A stretch of 22,558 bases of DNA from Welwitschia mirabilis (lineage: Eukaryota > Gnetophyta > Gnetopsida > Welwitschiales). The stretch covers positions 229,477,308-229,499,865 of the forward strand of contig JBOZIK010000001.1 of the NCBI GenBank assembly GCA_051453625.1. The letters run 5' to 3'. Both the position numbers and the translations under genes were made by a program. Shown piece after piece: positions 11,166 through 20,449 of this stretch. The notes below the pieces were generated by a model. It was not told where the DNA came from and ran no database searches. It saw only the letters and a program-made list of their open reading frames with translations. How positions within the stretch are numbered: the first letter of the stretch is position 1; each line of letters begins with the position of its first letter.

Positions 11166-11667
11166 GGAATCTAATGTTAAAAGGGGAACCTAAGGAAAAA
11201 ACATGGGAAAGCTAGGTAAAGATGTTATGATTGGAAAAGCACCCGCTGACAAAATAAAAATATCCAACAAAAGTGTGCACCAAAAATTTTGTAGTTGTTC
11301 AGCCTAGTTGCCTACTCAACTCTTAAGGGGTAGCAACAACTCTCAACCTCTTGGTACCCTTAGATCTCATCAACACGATTACAACACCCTTCACAAGGGA
11401 TTTAATCCTTTTAACACTTTGCTCACCAAGAGCATACAACAAAGAACTAATCAAATTTTAGTGCCTGATGGAATGTGTGCCTAGATTACACTTGGCATCA
11501 GCTTATACAAGCATGTGCTCCTACTTGAGCTATTACCTCATTGAGGTACAAAATGATCTCTCAACTTTTCAAAGTAGGAACGAGAGGTTAAACTTACTAT
11601 AGAACAATTCTGAAAAACCTTTTTCAAGAGTAACTAGTTTTGGTAACACTACATTGATGCTTTGGTC

Positions 11668-11678
11668 TTTTATATATA
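11668..11678 (-). promoter_or_regulatory. TATA box downstream of the 57-bp array
   Basis: On the minus strand TATATATAAAA lies about 150 bp downstream of the last motif of the array and points in the same direction as the surrounding elements. It matches the plant TATA consensus well. Together with the array it forms a promoter-like arrangement. Confidence 0.55.
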
Positions 11679-11828
11679 AGATAGCCAAAAACTAGCTATT
11701 AAGATTTTATTCAACGTGCCCTTAGACTTGGTTGATGTGCCAAAGGAGTTTTCCAACCATTTGCTTCTTGAAATGCTAAATGAAACATCCACAATGGTTA
11801 GATTGCCACTCCAAAGTTCACCTGATCG

Positions 11829-12155
11829 GACATCTCGCTTTAAAAGCCCGGACATCCCCAATTTAAAGAGTGAGTCTGTTAAAACTGAGAGATATCTCGA
11901 ACGTCCCAATTTCATAATCCGAACATCCCAATTTGTCATGGTTGTATACAGGCCTAGACGTCCTAGTTTGCTATCCTGAACATCCCCATAAAGTTCACCA
12001 AAGCATAGGGTGAGACATCCCGGTCTACTATACCGGATGTCCCAATATAGTTCATTAGAACACAGGGTCAGACATCTTGGTTAGATAAAGTGTATGTCCC
12101 TATACAATAATACTAAACACAGATCTAGACGTCCCAGTTAGGAAGTCCAGACGTC
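11829..12155 (-). repeat. Paired GACRTC tandem array, six units, 57-bp period
   Basis: Plus-strand positions of the first motif in each unit are 11829, 11900, 11957, 12014, 12071 and 12128. The second motif starts at 11851, 11922, 11979, 12036, 12093 and 12150. Within every unit the two are exactly 22 bp apart; units 2-6 repeat every 57 bp, and unit 1 is 14 bp further out. Consensus is GACRTCC with substitutions. GACGTC is the plant C-box (ACGT core) bound by bZIP factors, so an enhancer role is inferred. A 270-bp open frame across part of it is incidental. Confidence 0.85.
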
Positions 12156-12199
12156 CCGAGCAGATGTAAATTCTAGATTCAGATTGTACAGGTCACGAT

Positions 12200-13065
12200 T
12201 TCATCATTGAAACATACTTCGCCAATAAAACAGATATGGATGGAAAATAAGATATGGAGTCTGACACATCCTAACACACATATTGACAGCCTAAAGCATG
12301 ATCAACACACTTATACCCCTTCTAAATAAGTGAATATCCCACAAAGATGCATTTAATCAAATGTGTAGGCAACTTACCTCACCTACAGAGAAATTATGCA
12401 CAAGACATACATAGCAAAACGTCTTCAATGGGATAGGAAGCAGGTCTTGTTACGAAGAAAGGACTAAAAAGGGAATTTTGTTGTTGAGAATGGATGATGG
12501 GGTGCAACTACTAAGATAGTAAGCAATGAGGACAGTGGCTCCCCATTATGGCTTAGGAACGTGGATATAATAGGGAATGAGCAGCATGAAAGAGATGCTA
12601 ATTTTGACATTCAACAACTCCATTTTGTTAAGGCATATGAGCACAAATAACAAATGATGAATCCAATTAAAAGACATGAACAAATCAAATTGAGCTGAAA
12701 AATACTCAAGTGCATTATCAGATAACAAAGCTTTATCTTAACATCAAATAGGGTATGTATTCATGCATAGAAAGATTGAAAAATATTGAACAATTTTGAA
12801 TGATCTTTCATTTTATAAGCACATCATATGGGAGAAATCATCAATGAAAGTTACAAAATATCTAAAAACCTTTCTAAAGCAAATTTTTGTTGGAACCCAT
12901 AAATTTGAATGGAGTAACTGCAAGGGAGCTTGGACACATTTTTTTCTTTTTATTCTAAGGAGGTATGAGACTCTATAATGCTTCCCCTACTCACATGCTT
13001 CACACTCTTAACGCAAACACAAAACTAAGAGAAAGAAACAATGACTTTAACTTGGCTAATGAGGG
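12200..13065 (-). pseudogene. Element A integrase (broken)
   Basis: On the minus strand the GAG-pre-integrase/HHCC part reads RHPSLAKLKSLFLSLS. The catalytic core follows with HSNLW (the first Asp of the usual HSDxWG is Asn), TFIDDFSHMM, then SDNALEYFSAQFDLFMSFNW (12728-12600) and HVPKP. The C-terminal part shows CIFVGYS-like remnants and VSDSISYFPSISVLLAKYV. Stops and frameshifts separate these blocks. With the first catalytic aspartate lost and no intact frame, no integrase can be made. Confidence 0.85.
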
Positions 13066-13480
13066 ATGTCTCATGTGACAATGGAGTTGAAAGGGGGAAT
13101 GGAAGAGGATGATGTATGAAGGGCTCTATCACAGGGATCTCCATCGAAGTAGTATAACCACCACGTTCACACCCTCCACCAATTTGTTTGTTTGTCCCTA
13201 GATCTTGCACAACACAATGACGAGGATAAAATGTCACTAAGCATTGTAGATTCTTACACATTTCACCTACAAACATCAAATTTACGAGAAACGTAGGAAT
13301 CAATAGAATTGAAGACAAAGTGAGATGTGAGCTACGATTAGCTTTACCAAAGCTAGTAACAATAAAATCATTACCGTCTACCAATGTCACACTCGAAGAT
13401 GCTGGCTGAACAAAAGAAAGTTGTAAGAAGGATCCAATCATGTGTTCTGATGCCCCGGAGTCAAGAATCCACAACTGAGA
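13025..13480 (-). pseudogene. Element A protease and start of integrase region
   Basis: An open frame 13474-13025 starts with WILDSGASEHMIG, the copia aspartic protease active site (D-S-G intact). It is followed by SVTLVDGNDFIV, LTLSSILLIPTFLVNL and VTFYPRHCVVQDLGT, the typical protease-to-GAG-pre-INT order. This is the least damaged part of the element, but it is cut off from gag upstream and loses frame into the integrase. Confidence 0.87.
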
Positions 13481-13559
13481 TGCAAGAAAGGAGGAGGAAG
13501 AAGCTTGTGACTATGAAGCCACCAGTTTGGAGTCATACTCCTTGGAAATAATTACCTAC

Positions 13560-14290
13560 TCATGTTGTTTCTGAGATGCTGGTGGCTCTTGTGTTGCAAG
13601 AGCAACAATAGGGGATCCATGCAAATCCCAACGATAATCTTATGTGTGTCCTTGACGCCCATAATGGCTGCACCAACACTCTTCTTGATTACGATTTTTA
13701 TCATTGTGTCCTCTCCTTGGATCAAAACATCTACCTCTACCACCACATTCACCAAATCTGCCAAGTCTAGCAACCTAATGCCCACATCCACAACCACCAT
13801 GAGATGCTACAAAGGCAAACCTATAGGTTTGAGGGTTAGAGAATTTTTAGAACATCACCCTCTCCTTGACCTAGCAAATACCTCTAACAAGGACAGTAGA
13901 AAACTAGAGATGAACCTCACAAAATCTGATTAATAGCCCTCAAGATTCTTATCACCCTATTTGGTGTTAAAGAATGCTTGAGAAGTCTGTTAAACCTTGG
14001 TAATGGTGTTAATACTAGAGTACAATTCATGTAGTCNNNNNNNNNNCGAGTTTAGCAGTCTTTAAAAGCATCACTCTACTGCTAATTTGAGCCTCCATAC
14101 AATTCCATAACATCATTTTGATTTGGGCATCTTCTTGCACAACCTCTCAAAGTTGTCATTTTTAAGGGGCTCTTTAACAATGAACTTGATCTCTCCCATT
14201 ACTATCTAAAAGACTTGCACTGTTGTTGACCACAACCAATAGTGCTCCCCACTAAGTTTAAGGGAGGTCATATGAAACACTTGAATTCTG
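13560..14290 (-). pseudogene. Element A gag (UBN2 type) with decayed zinc knuckle
   Basis: Recognisable blocks on the minus strand are MTSLKLSGEHYWLWSTTV (start of the UBN2 domain), EDAQIKMMLWNCMEAQISS then RVMLLKTAK before the 10-N gap at 14037-14046, and LHELYSSINTI after it. Near 13650-13680 the CCHC zinc knuckle survives as CSHYGRQGHT: the second Cys is Tyr and a TAA follows. Several stops and a frame change make it non-functional. No intact start codon could be assigned. Confidence 0.8.
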
Positions 14291-14719
14291 CAAGTGTCAT
14301 CAAGGACGTCTTGCTTCCGTTAGAACTCATCTTTGTTACCACACAAACTCAACAACAAACAACTTGGGCGAAGAGACATTGGAAGAGAGCCCTAGATAAG
14401 ATGTCTAGGGTTCGAAATTTCCCAATTTTTCACACCAAAACTTCCCCTAGGGTATGAACGACTTCACAAAGTTTCCAAAGAAATATTGCATCAATCCCAA
14501 ACGCCTCCTCAATTGTCCACAGCAACCCACTACAATACTACAATTCTTCATCACATCACTAGGATTTCAATGTGAAAGTACCAACACAAATGAAAATGCA
14601 AAGGACACCAACCCCTACCGTCTTTTCAGTACCACCCAGTGAAAGACACATACCAAGAAGAGAGAATCTAAGAAGAAATAATACCCTAGCACCAAGACAC
14701 TACCCTCAAGAGCAAACTT
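14291..14719 (-). other. Element A 5' leader / gag N-terminal region
   Basis: This lies between the PBS and the first recognisable gag block. It should hold the untranslated leader and the start of gag, but no intact ATG-led frame is visible on the minus strand. Plus-strand open frames here are antisense. Confidence 0.5.
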
Positions 14720-14732
14720 GGCTCTAATACCA
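14720..14732 (-). promoter_or_regulatory. Element A primer binding site (initiator tRNA-Met type)
   Basis: On the minus strand TGGTATTAGAGCC follows the 5' LTR directly. The usual plant copia PBS, complementary to the 3' end of initiator tRNA-Met, is TGGTATCAGAGC, so only one position differs. Confidence 0.9.
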
Positions 14733-15025
14733 TGTAAAAATCTAAAAACATTAGTGGTAAAGCAAAAAGAACAAGAACAAGAAGCAAATTTGGAAACCCT
14801 TCAGTGGTATGATTTCCTTATGCTCAAGTGAGGGGATCGTTTCCTTCTTATATTACATCATTAGGTCAACTTTACATGCACTCCCGAACCGTAACATCTT
14901 GGTTTGGTGGAAGTTCACTTTATGACTTCATAACATAATGTTACTTTATAACATTGACCCTCTCTAATATATAATACAAAATATTTATGTACAATAGATA
15001 ACATATCTAACTATGACCATTAACA
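14733..15025 (-). repeat. Element A 5' LTR (293 bp)
   Basis: It starts TGTTAATGG at 15025 and ends TTTTTACA at 14733, so both TG and CA ends are intact. TATA-like strings (ATTATATATTAG and GTAATATAAG) occur inside on the minus strand. It is visibly diverged from the 3' LTR by many substitutions and by extra segments, so the insertion is old. Confidence 0.9.
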
Positions 15026-15030
15026 GTTTG
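15026..15030. repeat. Target-site duplication of element A (right copy, gtttg)
   Basis: It matches 9203-9207 exactly and abuts the intact TG end of the 5' LTR. Confidence 0.85.
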
Positions 15031-15357
15031 AAAACAGGAGATCAGCGGGATCTACAAAGCCATAACATACCATTACAATTTTTGAAGGCCACATACTAAA
15101 CCTCTATGGTCGACAATATTGGCAATGATTGAAGCTTTAATTTATAGCTAATTACAACACCACCCAACACACCAATTGTCAAACATTTAGAGTCATGATC
15201 AATTGTAAAGCTGCAACTATAAAATTGTGAACATTGAACGCCACCTTTAAAGCACAAATATGCATATTGTGTTCCCTTCTGAGTATCTAATAATCCACTT
15301 CACTTGAAGCCAGTGCTTTTAGCCGTAGCTACTCATCTATAATAACAATACTAATTG
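15031..15357 (-). pseudogene. Element C RNase H, proximal fragment
   Basis: The minus strand shows WIIRYSEGTQYA-like remains of the copia LRYLKGT block, then IDHDSKCLTIGVLGGVVISY and SLPILSTIEV with a stop before YVAF, and GMLWL. These correspond to the DSDxAGDxDxRxSTTGY...ALSTTEAEYVA...WL series. The frame breaks in several places. The domain is interrupted at the gtttg target site and resumes at 9207. Confidence 0.75.
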
Positions 15358-16719
15358 CAAATGTCAAAACAAGGGTACAATATAACATATACGACGAATC
15401 CCTCATCTTTTAAACTGCTCCTTTAGGACCTTGATAGTCTTACTTTGACAATAGAAATTAAGAAGGCAAAGGAGTTTAATAAGTTTGGCACCATGCTTCT
15501 CATAATGTTAGAACACCTTCCTAATATAATCACTTTGGCTTAGCCAAAACCTTTTCTGTTTTCTCTTCTTACATAACTTCATAACAAGAATCTATTTGGT
15601 TTGTTCTAAATCTTTCATAGCAAAGTGTTTACTTGTTTCAACCCTAAGGCTTCTAATGTTAGCCTTGTGATTCCTTACAATCAACATATCCACTTACAAC
15701 AACGAAATGACAAATGTACCAGTAACATTCTTAGACAATACCACAATGCAAACACAACGATTCAAATCACTTCTTTTCTACCCTACATGAATAAATTAAA
15801 CTTCATGTAAAATTTTCTAGGTACCTATTTTGAGCCATACAAGATCCTCCCTAATCAACAACGAAATGAGCTTGATGTTGGTCCACATAGGTTTTTGGGT
15901 AGTACATCTATATTTCCTCATCTATGTCACCACTGATGAAGGTTACGTCGATATCTAGTTGTTCCAGCTCCAAGTCATGCAAGAAATTAGAGACAAGACC
16001 AGACGTATGGAGGAATGTCTAACTACTAGACAGAAGATTTCGGAAAAGTCAATACCAAACTTATCAACAAAGCCCTTCACCACCAATCTAGATTTGTAAT
16101 GTTTCCCTCAAATGGCCTCTCCTTCCAACTTGAAAATCAAACTACTAAAGAAGGCTTTTCTTCCCACTAATAAGGGCACAACATCTCAAGTTTGATGGTG
16201 AAGCAAGGATCACCACTGTCTATTCTTGTCCCTGCACACTACTTAGATTCATAATAGAAGACCTGGCTTCTACAGTGGTTTCAAGTTCTCATTACCCTCC
16301 CTAAAGAATACATAATTCAATGAAGAAGGATGTCTATCAAGTTGCCTAATTGGTGTTAGCAGAGCTCCTACCCCAATAGGGAAGAGTCATGTGATGAGGT
16401 TGATCTTCTCCTTCTTATTCCCAATCATTCAACTCCTCATCTTTGTCATAACATGTTTCTATTAACAACAATTACATCACCCTATTGTTCTTCATCATTC
16501 ACACAAAACTTTATCAAAATCATTCTACAAGAGTCTAGGATTAGACATTCCCAATGTGACATCCCCAAACCTAATCACTTATTTGCAAGAAAGTCTATAA
16601 CCTCTTTATCATATCCACCACATCTAACAAAGATGCATATGTGGGCCCTGAGATCCAACTTTGAACCATGAGACTTTTCCACATAAACACAAGACACACA
16701 AAGACTGAGGTGTTCATAT
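15358..16719 (-). repeat. Tandem duplication copy 1 (1362 bp) of element C INT-RT region
   Basis: It matches 16720-18009 along its length, for example atgtcaaaacaa(g/t)ggtac, tctcataatgtta, aatttgcc-type RT blocks, cttttgggtagtacatcta and gcatatgtg(g/a)gcccttgag-like INT end. On the minus strand it encodes integrase C-terminus followed by RT. The RT catalytic region is disrupted here (YVDD is not readable at about 15680), and this copy has extra sequence at about 16315-16440 absent from copy 2. It carries stops throughout. Confidence 0.85.
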
Positions 16720-18009
16720 CAAATGTCAAAACAATGGTACAATATAGCATATATGATGGGTCCATCGTCTTTTAAACTTCCCCTCGAGGACCTAGATAGT
16801 CTTCTTTTTACAATAGAAATTGAAAAGCCCAAAGTGTTGAATAAGTTTGGCACTACACTTCTCATAATGTTACAACACCTTCCTGACATAATCACCTTGG
16901 CTTAGCCACAACTTTTTCTAAAGCTTTCATGGCAAAGTGTTTACTCATTTCAAACCTAAGGCTTCAAATTTCAGCCTTGTGATTCCCTACAAGCAACAAA
17001 TTTCAGCCTTGTGATTCCCTACAAGCAACATGTCATCCACATACAACAATAGAATGATAATTTTACCAGTAACACTCTTAGACAATACCACAAAGTAAAC
17101 ACAAGGACTCAAATCACTTCTTTTCTAAGACAGCTCCTGCATGAATAAATTAAACTTCATGTAAAATTTCCTAGGTACCTATTTCGAGCCATACAAGATC
17201 CTGCTTAATCAATAACAAAATGAGTTGATACTGGTCCACATAGCTTTTGGGTAGTACATCTATATTTCCTCACCTATGTCACCATTGAGGAAGGTTCTTT
17301 GATATCTAGTTGTTCCAACTCCAAGGCATGCAAGAAATCAGAGACAAGACTAGACGTATGGAGGAATGCCTAACTACTAGAAAGAAGATTTCGAAAAAGT
17401 CAATACCAAACGTTTCAACAAAGCCCTTCACCACCAATCTAGATTTCTCAAGTTGCCTCTTCCTTCAACCTAAAAATCAAACTACAAGAGAAGGCTTTTC
17501 TTCCCGTTGGTAAGGGTAGAAGATCTCAAGTTTGATGCCAAAGCGAGGATCAACACTCTTCGTTCTTGGCCCTGTACACTATTTAGATTCACAATAGAAG
17601 ATTTGGCTTCTACAATCATTTCAAATTCACATTACCTTCCCTAAGAAAAACATAATTCAAGTCCTCATCTTCGTCATTATAACATGTTTTTATTAACAAA
17701 AATTTCATTGTCCTATTATTCTTCATCATGCACACAAAACTTGATCAAAATCATTCTATAGGAGGCTAGGACTAGACATTCGCAAATATTGATCTACACA
17801 TTGCTTTGGATAAAAGAGAGAATCCTCCCTGAATGTGACATCCTCAAACCTAATCACTTGATGGCAAGTAGGATGCCAAAGTCTATAACCTCTACCATCT
17901 CAACTACAACCAACAAAAATGCATATGTGAGCCCTGAGATACAACTTCAAACCAGGAGACTTCTCCACATAAAGATAGGACACACAACCAGAGAGTAAGG
18001 TGTTCATAT
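16720..18009 (-). repeat. Tandem duplication copy 2 (1290 bp) of element C INT-RT region
   Basis: This is the second direct copy. Each of the three boundaries (15358, 16720, 18010) has the 5-base string caaat, so the junction is exact to within that microhomology. The minus strand reads integrase C-terminus (CVSYLYVEKSPGLKLYLRAH, CIFVGC, GYRLWHP, VIRFEDVTFREDSLFYP), then RT with an intact LLLYVDDMLLVGNHKAEI at about 17020-17060 and FEMSKHFAMKAL. A 32-bp perfect duplication lies beside the YVDD motif. Confidence 0.85.
16966..17029. repeat. Perfect 32-bp tandem duplication
   Basis: The unit at 16966-16997 is repeated exactly at 16998-17029 (starting aaatttcagc, ending aagcaac). The first copy of the larger duplication has only one such unit, so this arose later. 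At 32 bp it also shifts the RT frame just past YVDD. Confidence 0.9.
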
Positions 18010-18477
18010 CAAATAGAAGACTCCTTTCACAAGATTTTTGGAATTTGACAGTCTTTAATGACACCACATGACTTGTTAATCAAGTATGTACCGATAAAAA
18101 CAACCTATATCCACAATGTTTTAGGAAGATTTACACTAATCATCATGCGTCTAGCATGTTCTATGTGTTGGCTTTTTCAATCTAGACACCCAGAGAGAAG
18201 CAATGCTAAGAACCCACCAAAACAAAACAAAAGGAAAAGATTTTGGAAATTCCAAAATGCATTTAACACAAATATGTGCATGATGCTTGAAACTAATTCT
18301 TCCATCTCACAATTGTCTCATGGTTACATAACGATCTCATAACCTCTCTTCCTAACTACTCTTTAAGCACATAATTACAGTCTTGATATATCATTTTATT
18401 TTTTTCTCATTTATTTTTTATTATTAATGTATAACCATTTAAAATGTTGCAATTACTCATGCCAAAATAATCCAACC
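18010..18477 (-). pseudogene. Element C integrase, middle part, poorly preserved
   Basis: This lies between the recognisable integrase core (18711-18478) and the integrase C-terminal block of duplication copy 2. By position it must be integrase, but only scattered similarity remains. An A/T-rich patch at 18380-18430 looks like decay or insertion. Confidence 0.45.
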
Positions 18478-18790
18478 CTAGCAAGGTCTCATTGCATCTT
18501 TCAACCACTTCATTCTATTCTGGCGATTCCAGTGTGATGTCAGAATGAACAATGCCTTTGTATGTGCAACAAAAACATAAGAAGCGTATTCACCTCCCTT
18601 GTCAAAAAGAAGCAGTCTTGCTTTTAAACTCACTTTGAGTTTCAACTTCTGCTGCAAATTGTCTAAAACAACTAGAACCATGTCCTTTGAGTTTAAAGGA
18701 CAGAACCACATCTTACCATTATAAAAGTGATAAACTATGGTGTAGTGGCTAGAAAGAAAAGGTTGATAGTGTCAGCAACATCTAAACAAT
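18478..18790 (-). pseudogene. Element C integrase core (broken)
   Basis: The minus-strand frame has ITFI then KMWFCPLNSKDMVLVVLD and LLLFDKGGEYASYVFVAHTK. This corresponds to the copia integrase block YFVTFIDD...KSKD...LRSDNGGEY, with the second catalytic Asp retained (FDKGGEY), followed by a degenerate NRQNRMKWLKDAMR in place of QQNGVAERKNR. The expected catalytic Glu position reads Lys. The upstream frame is interrupted. Confidence 0.78.
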
Positions 18791-19345
18791 CAAATATAAC
18801 CTACTACTACTTCCATGAGATTCAACATGTTTGACATAACTCTGAGTGATTTCCAAACTTGCATAAACTTTGCAAAAATATAAAGGAATGGAATTTCACA
18901 AAGGCATAAACTTGCATGATTGCAATACTTTATCCAGCATGTCCCAACTGCCACTACCATAAATTTGAGTCTCCAAGTACTTTAGCACCATCATATGGTC
19001 CTCTTTTAATAGTAGCAGCATGTAATATGTACATGGAACCTTCTTTGTTTCCACTAACAAGTGTAATAGCTCCCTTGCAGAACTTTTATGTCACCAACTT
19101 GCAACCAATTCATTCAACTATCCAATTGATAACAAATTCCTTAGTGATCTCAGGAACATGCCTCATGTTCCTAATAGTTATGCTTTGGCCACTCCTATGT
19201 TTCAGCACAACAATGCTGACTCCCTGTAGTATATATTGTTGGCCGCCAGCAACTCGCACTACCCCTGAACTGCATGCCTCGTCACAGCTAAAACATCTCT
19301 AGTTTGGACAAATATGAAATGAAGTGTGACCATCCAAAATTCAGA
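18791..19345 (-). pseudogene. Element C protease and GAG-pre-integrase (broken)
   Basis: Starting at about 19340 on the minus strand the frame reads ILDGHTSFHICPN (usual form ILDSGxxFHMCPN), then GGQQYILQGVSIVVLKH and SITIRNMRHVPEI, KGAITLVSGNKEGSMYILHA and LGDSNLW-WQLGHAG, i.e. protease followed by the WHxRLGH zinc-binding region. The Asp of the protease active site is present but the Ser is missing, giving D-G. Several stops occur. Confidence 0.78.
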
Positions 19346-19850
19346 CATCCTTAGAAGAGATCTCATAAACATTTACCAGGGAGTATAGGTAGATAAATGT
19401 CAAACAAACATCACCATCTGTTTCATGTGCTCTTCCTTGATGTTGGTCCTCATATTTCTTTCTAGCAGCTTCCTTCTCCTTCTAAGTGGCTTTCCCAGGG
19501 ATAGCAATAATTCCGTTTGTAACCGTTCTCCTTACATAATCAGCATTTCACATTTTTATTTTTAGAGGATCCTCTGCTTTAGGTTCTTCTCCTACTTTTA
19601 GTCATGTATGTTAGACCTACCTCTATTCATTGCTGAAAATGCATTTGTACAAATCTACCATAATTGAAGCCTCCTTTGTACACCCTAAACTTAGAAAAGA
19701 GCATTTGTCGGAAAAAAGCTTTGGTGCTCATTGATGTGTTGATGGTAGTCACTATACAAATCTATCATACTGGAAAATAGTTAGGACTGCATAACAATGA
19801 TCATGTCATGTATGAAACCTAATATTGTTCAAACATTGTAAACACAACCA
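19346..19850 (-). pseudogene. Element C gag C-terminal region with mutated zinc knuckle
   Basis: About 200 bp upstream of the protease the minus strand shows C-x2-C-KENG-Y-KRNY-C, a CCHC knuckle whose His is Tyr and which contains a stop between the first two Cys. A Lys/Glu-rich stretch (KEKEAARKKYEDQHQGR) follows. Upstream gag sequence to about 19850 has no confident motif. Confidence 0.6.
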
Positions 19851-19919
19851 TCATTTCATCCAGATCGTATTGCAAACAAACCCTTTCTTCATCTTCCGAT
19901 TAAAGACTCTCTGATACAT

Positions 19920-20337
19920 ATAAGATTTAACATAAATGAAAGGACTAGGGACTCGAAAGTGTTTAACAGGAAAGAACAAAGGTAGTGAACACTGAACTGA
20001 GACTAATGATCTCTATTGATTGGATTGACTACAAAAACGATGAATAATATAGGNNNNNNNNNNNNNNNNNNNNNNNNNNNNNNNNNNNNNNNNNNNNNNN
20101 NNNNNNNNNNNNNNNNNNNNNNNNNNNNNNNNNNNNNNNNNNNNNNNNNNNNNTCAATTGTTCAAACATGTAAACGAGACATTATGCCAATATAGTATAA
20201 GAGATAACCAGCAAATTTGAAAATTAATAGATACCCAGAAAATTTGAAAAACAATTCACACAATATTTCCAAGGGAAACTGATTATATTAACCGGTTTTG
20301 AAATTTACATTAGAGATTTTGCAAAGTTAGATACACA
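19920..20337 (-). repeat. Element B 3' LTR, partial, contains 100-N gap
   Basis: It begins on the minus strand with TGTGTATCTAAC at 20337, six to seven bases past the purine tract. It runs AT-rich to the gap (20154) and probably continues beyond it with CCTATATTATTC (possible TATA) and a CAGTTCAGTGTTCACTACC stretch. The other LTR is not in the window, so neither end could be confirmed and the lower limit is a guess. Confidence 0.5.
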
Positions 20338-20342
20338 AAATA

Positions 20343-20354
20343 TTCTCCCCCTTT
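20343..20354 (-). promoter_or_regulatory. Element B polypurine tract
   Basis: AAAGGGGGAGAA on the minus strand, the standard plus-strand primer of plant copia elements, sits immediately upstream of the inferred LTR. Confidence 0.82.
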
Positions 20355-20449
20355 GTCATCATTGAAAATACGAAAAAAAAAATTAGAGTTAAGACAGGAG
20401 AGAAAACAAAAAGAATGAGAAGAAGAGATAGATGATGGAGAACAAAAAG

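Larger units (their letters stand above)
11230..12175 (-). mobile_element. Probable nested LTR-like segment inside element A
   Basis: Element A integrase similarity fades by about 12200 and its linker resumes by about 11210. The DNA between has no pol similarity but has LTR-like architecture on the minus strand: a tandem enhancer-like array (11829-12155), a strong TATA box (11668-11678), then about 430 bp with a CCCTT/AAGGG hairpin (11387-11399), fading near TTTTGTCA at about 11240. I read it as a solo LTR or 3' fragment of another retrotransposon. No flanking duplication or TG/CA ends could be fixed, so the boundaries are approximate. Confidence 0.45.
9208..15025 (-). mobile_element. Ty1/copia LTR retrotransposon A, complete but inactive (5818 bp)
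   Basis: It is bounded by two diverged LTRs (9208-9464 and 14733-15025) and a perfect 5-bp target-site duplication. It has a PBS next to the 5' LTR and a purine tract next to the 3' LTR. On the minus strand the internal order is gag, protease, integrase, RT, RNase H, which defines copia. Every domain has stops, frameshifts or lost catalytic residues, so it cannot be autonomous. The short LTRs and the DSGASEHM protease with TFFPxHCVxQDLxT-like continuation suggest the Ale/Retrofit group (inference). It sits inside the RNase H domain of older element C in the same orientation, and about 0.95 kb of foreign LTR-like DNA appears to sit between its INT and RT. Confidence 0.9.
9071..19850 (-). mobile_element. 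Older Ty1/copia element C, split by element A and internally duplicated
   Basis: On the minus strand from about 19580 down to 15031 the order is gag zinc knuckle, protease, integrase, RT (with a tandem duplication) and RNase H; the RNase H then continues at 9207-9071 beyond element A. The order and the ILDxGxxFHxCPN protease and LSQxDYxxKVL-type RT end suggest the Tork/Tnt1 side of copia (inference). No LTR of C was identified: its 5' end meets element B near 19850-19950, and its 3' end should lie below 9071. It is heavily mutated and older than A. Confidence 0.8.

Noticed and set aside
11829-12155. CRISPR-like or protein-coding reading of the 57-bp repeats (19 codons per unit)
   Set aside because: This is plant DNA with short degenerate motifs, no uniform repeat/spacer pattern, and stops in most units on the minus strand; only part of the array is open by chance.
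13562-14642. Plus-strand open frames (13562-13933, 14242-14457, 14454-14642)
   Set aside because: They are antisense to the gag region of element A, which is recognisable on the minus strand.
15625-18342. Plus-strand open frames across the duplicated region
   Set aside because: They are shadows of decayed minus-strand integrase and RT; no motif on the plus strand.
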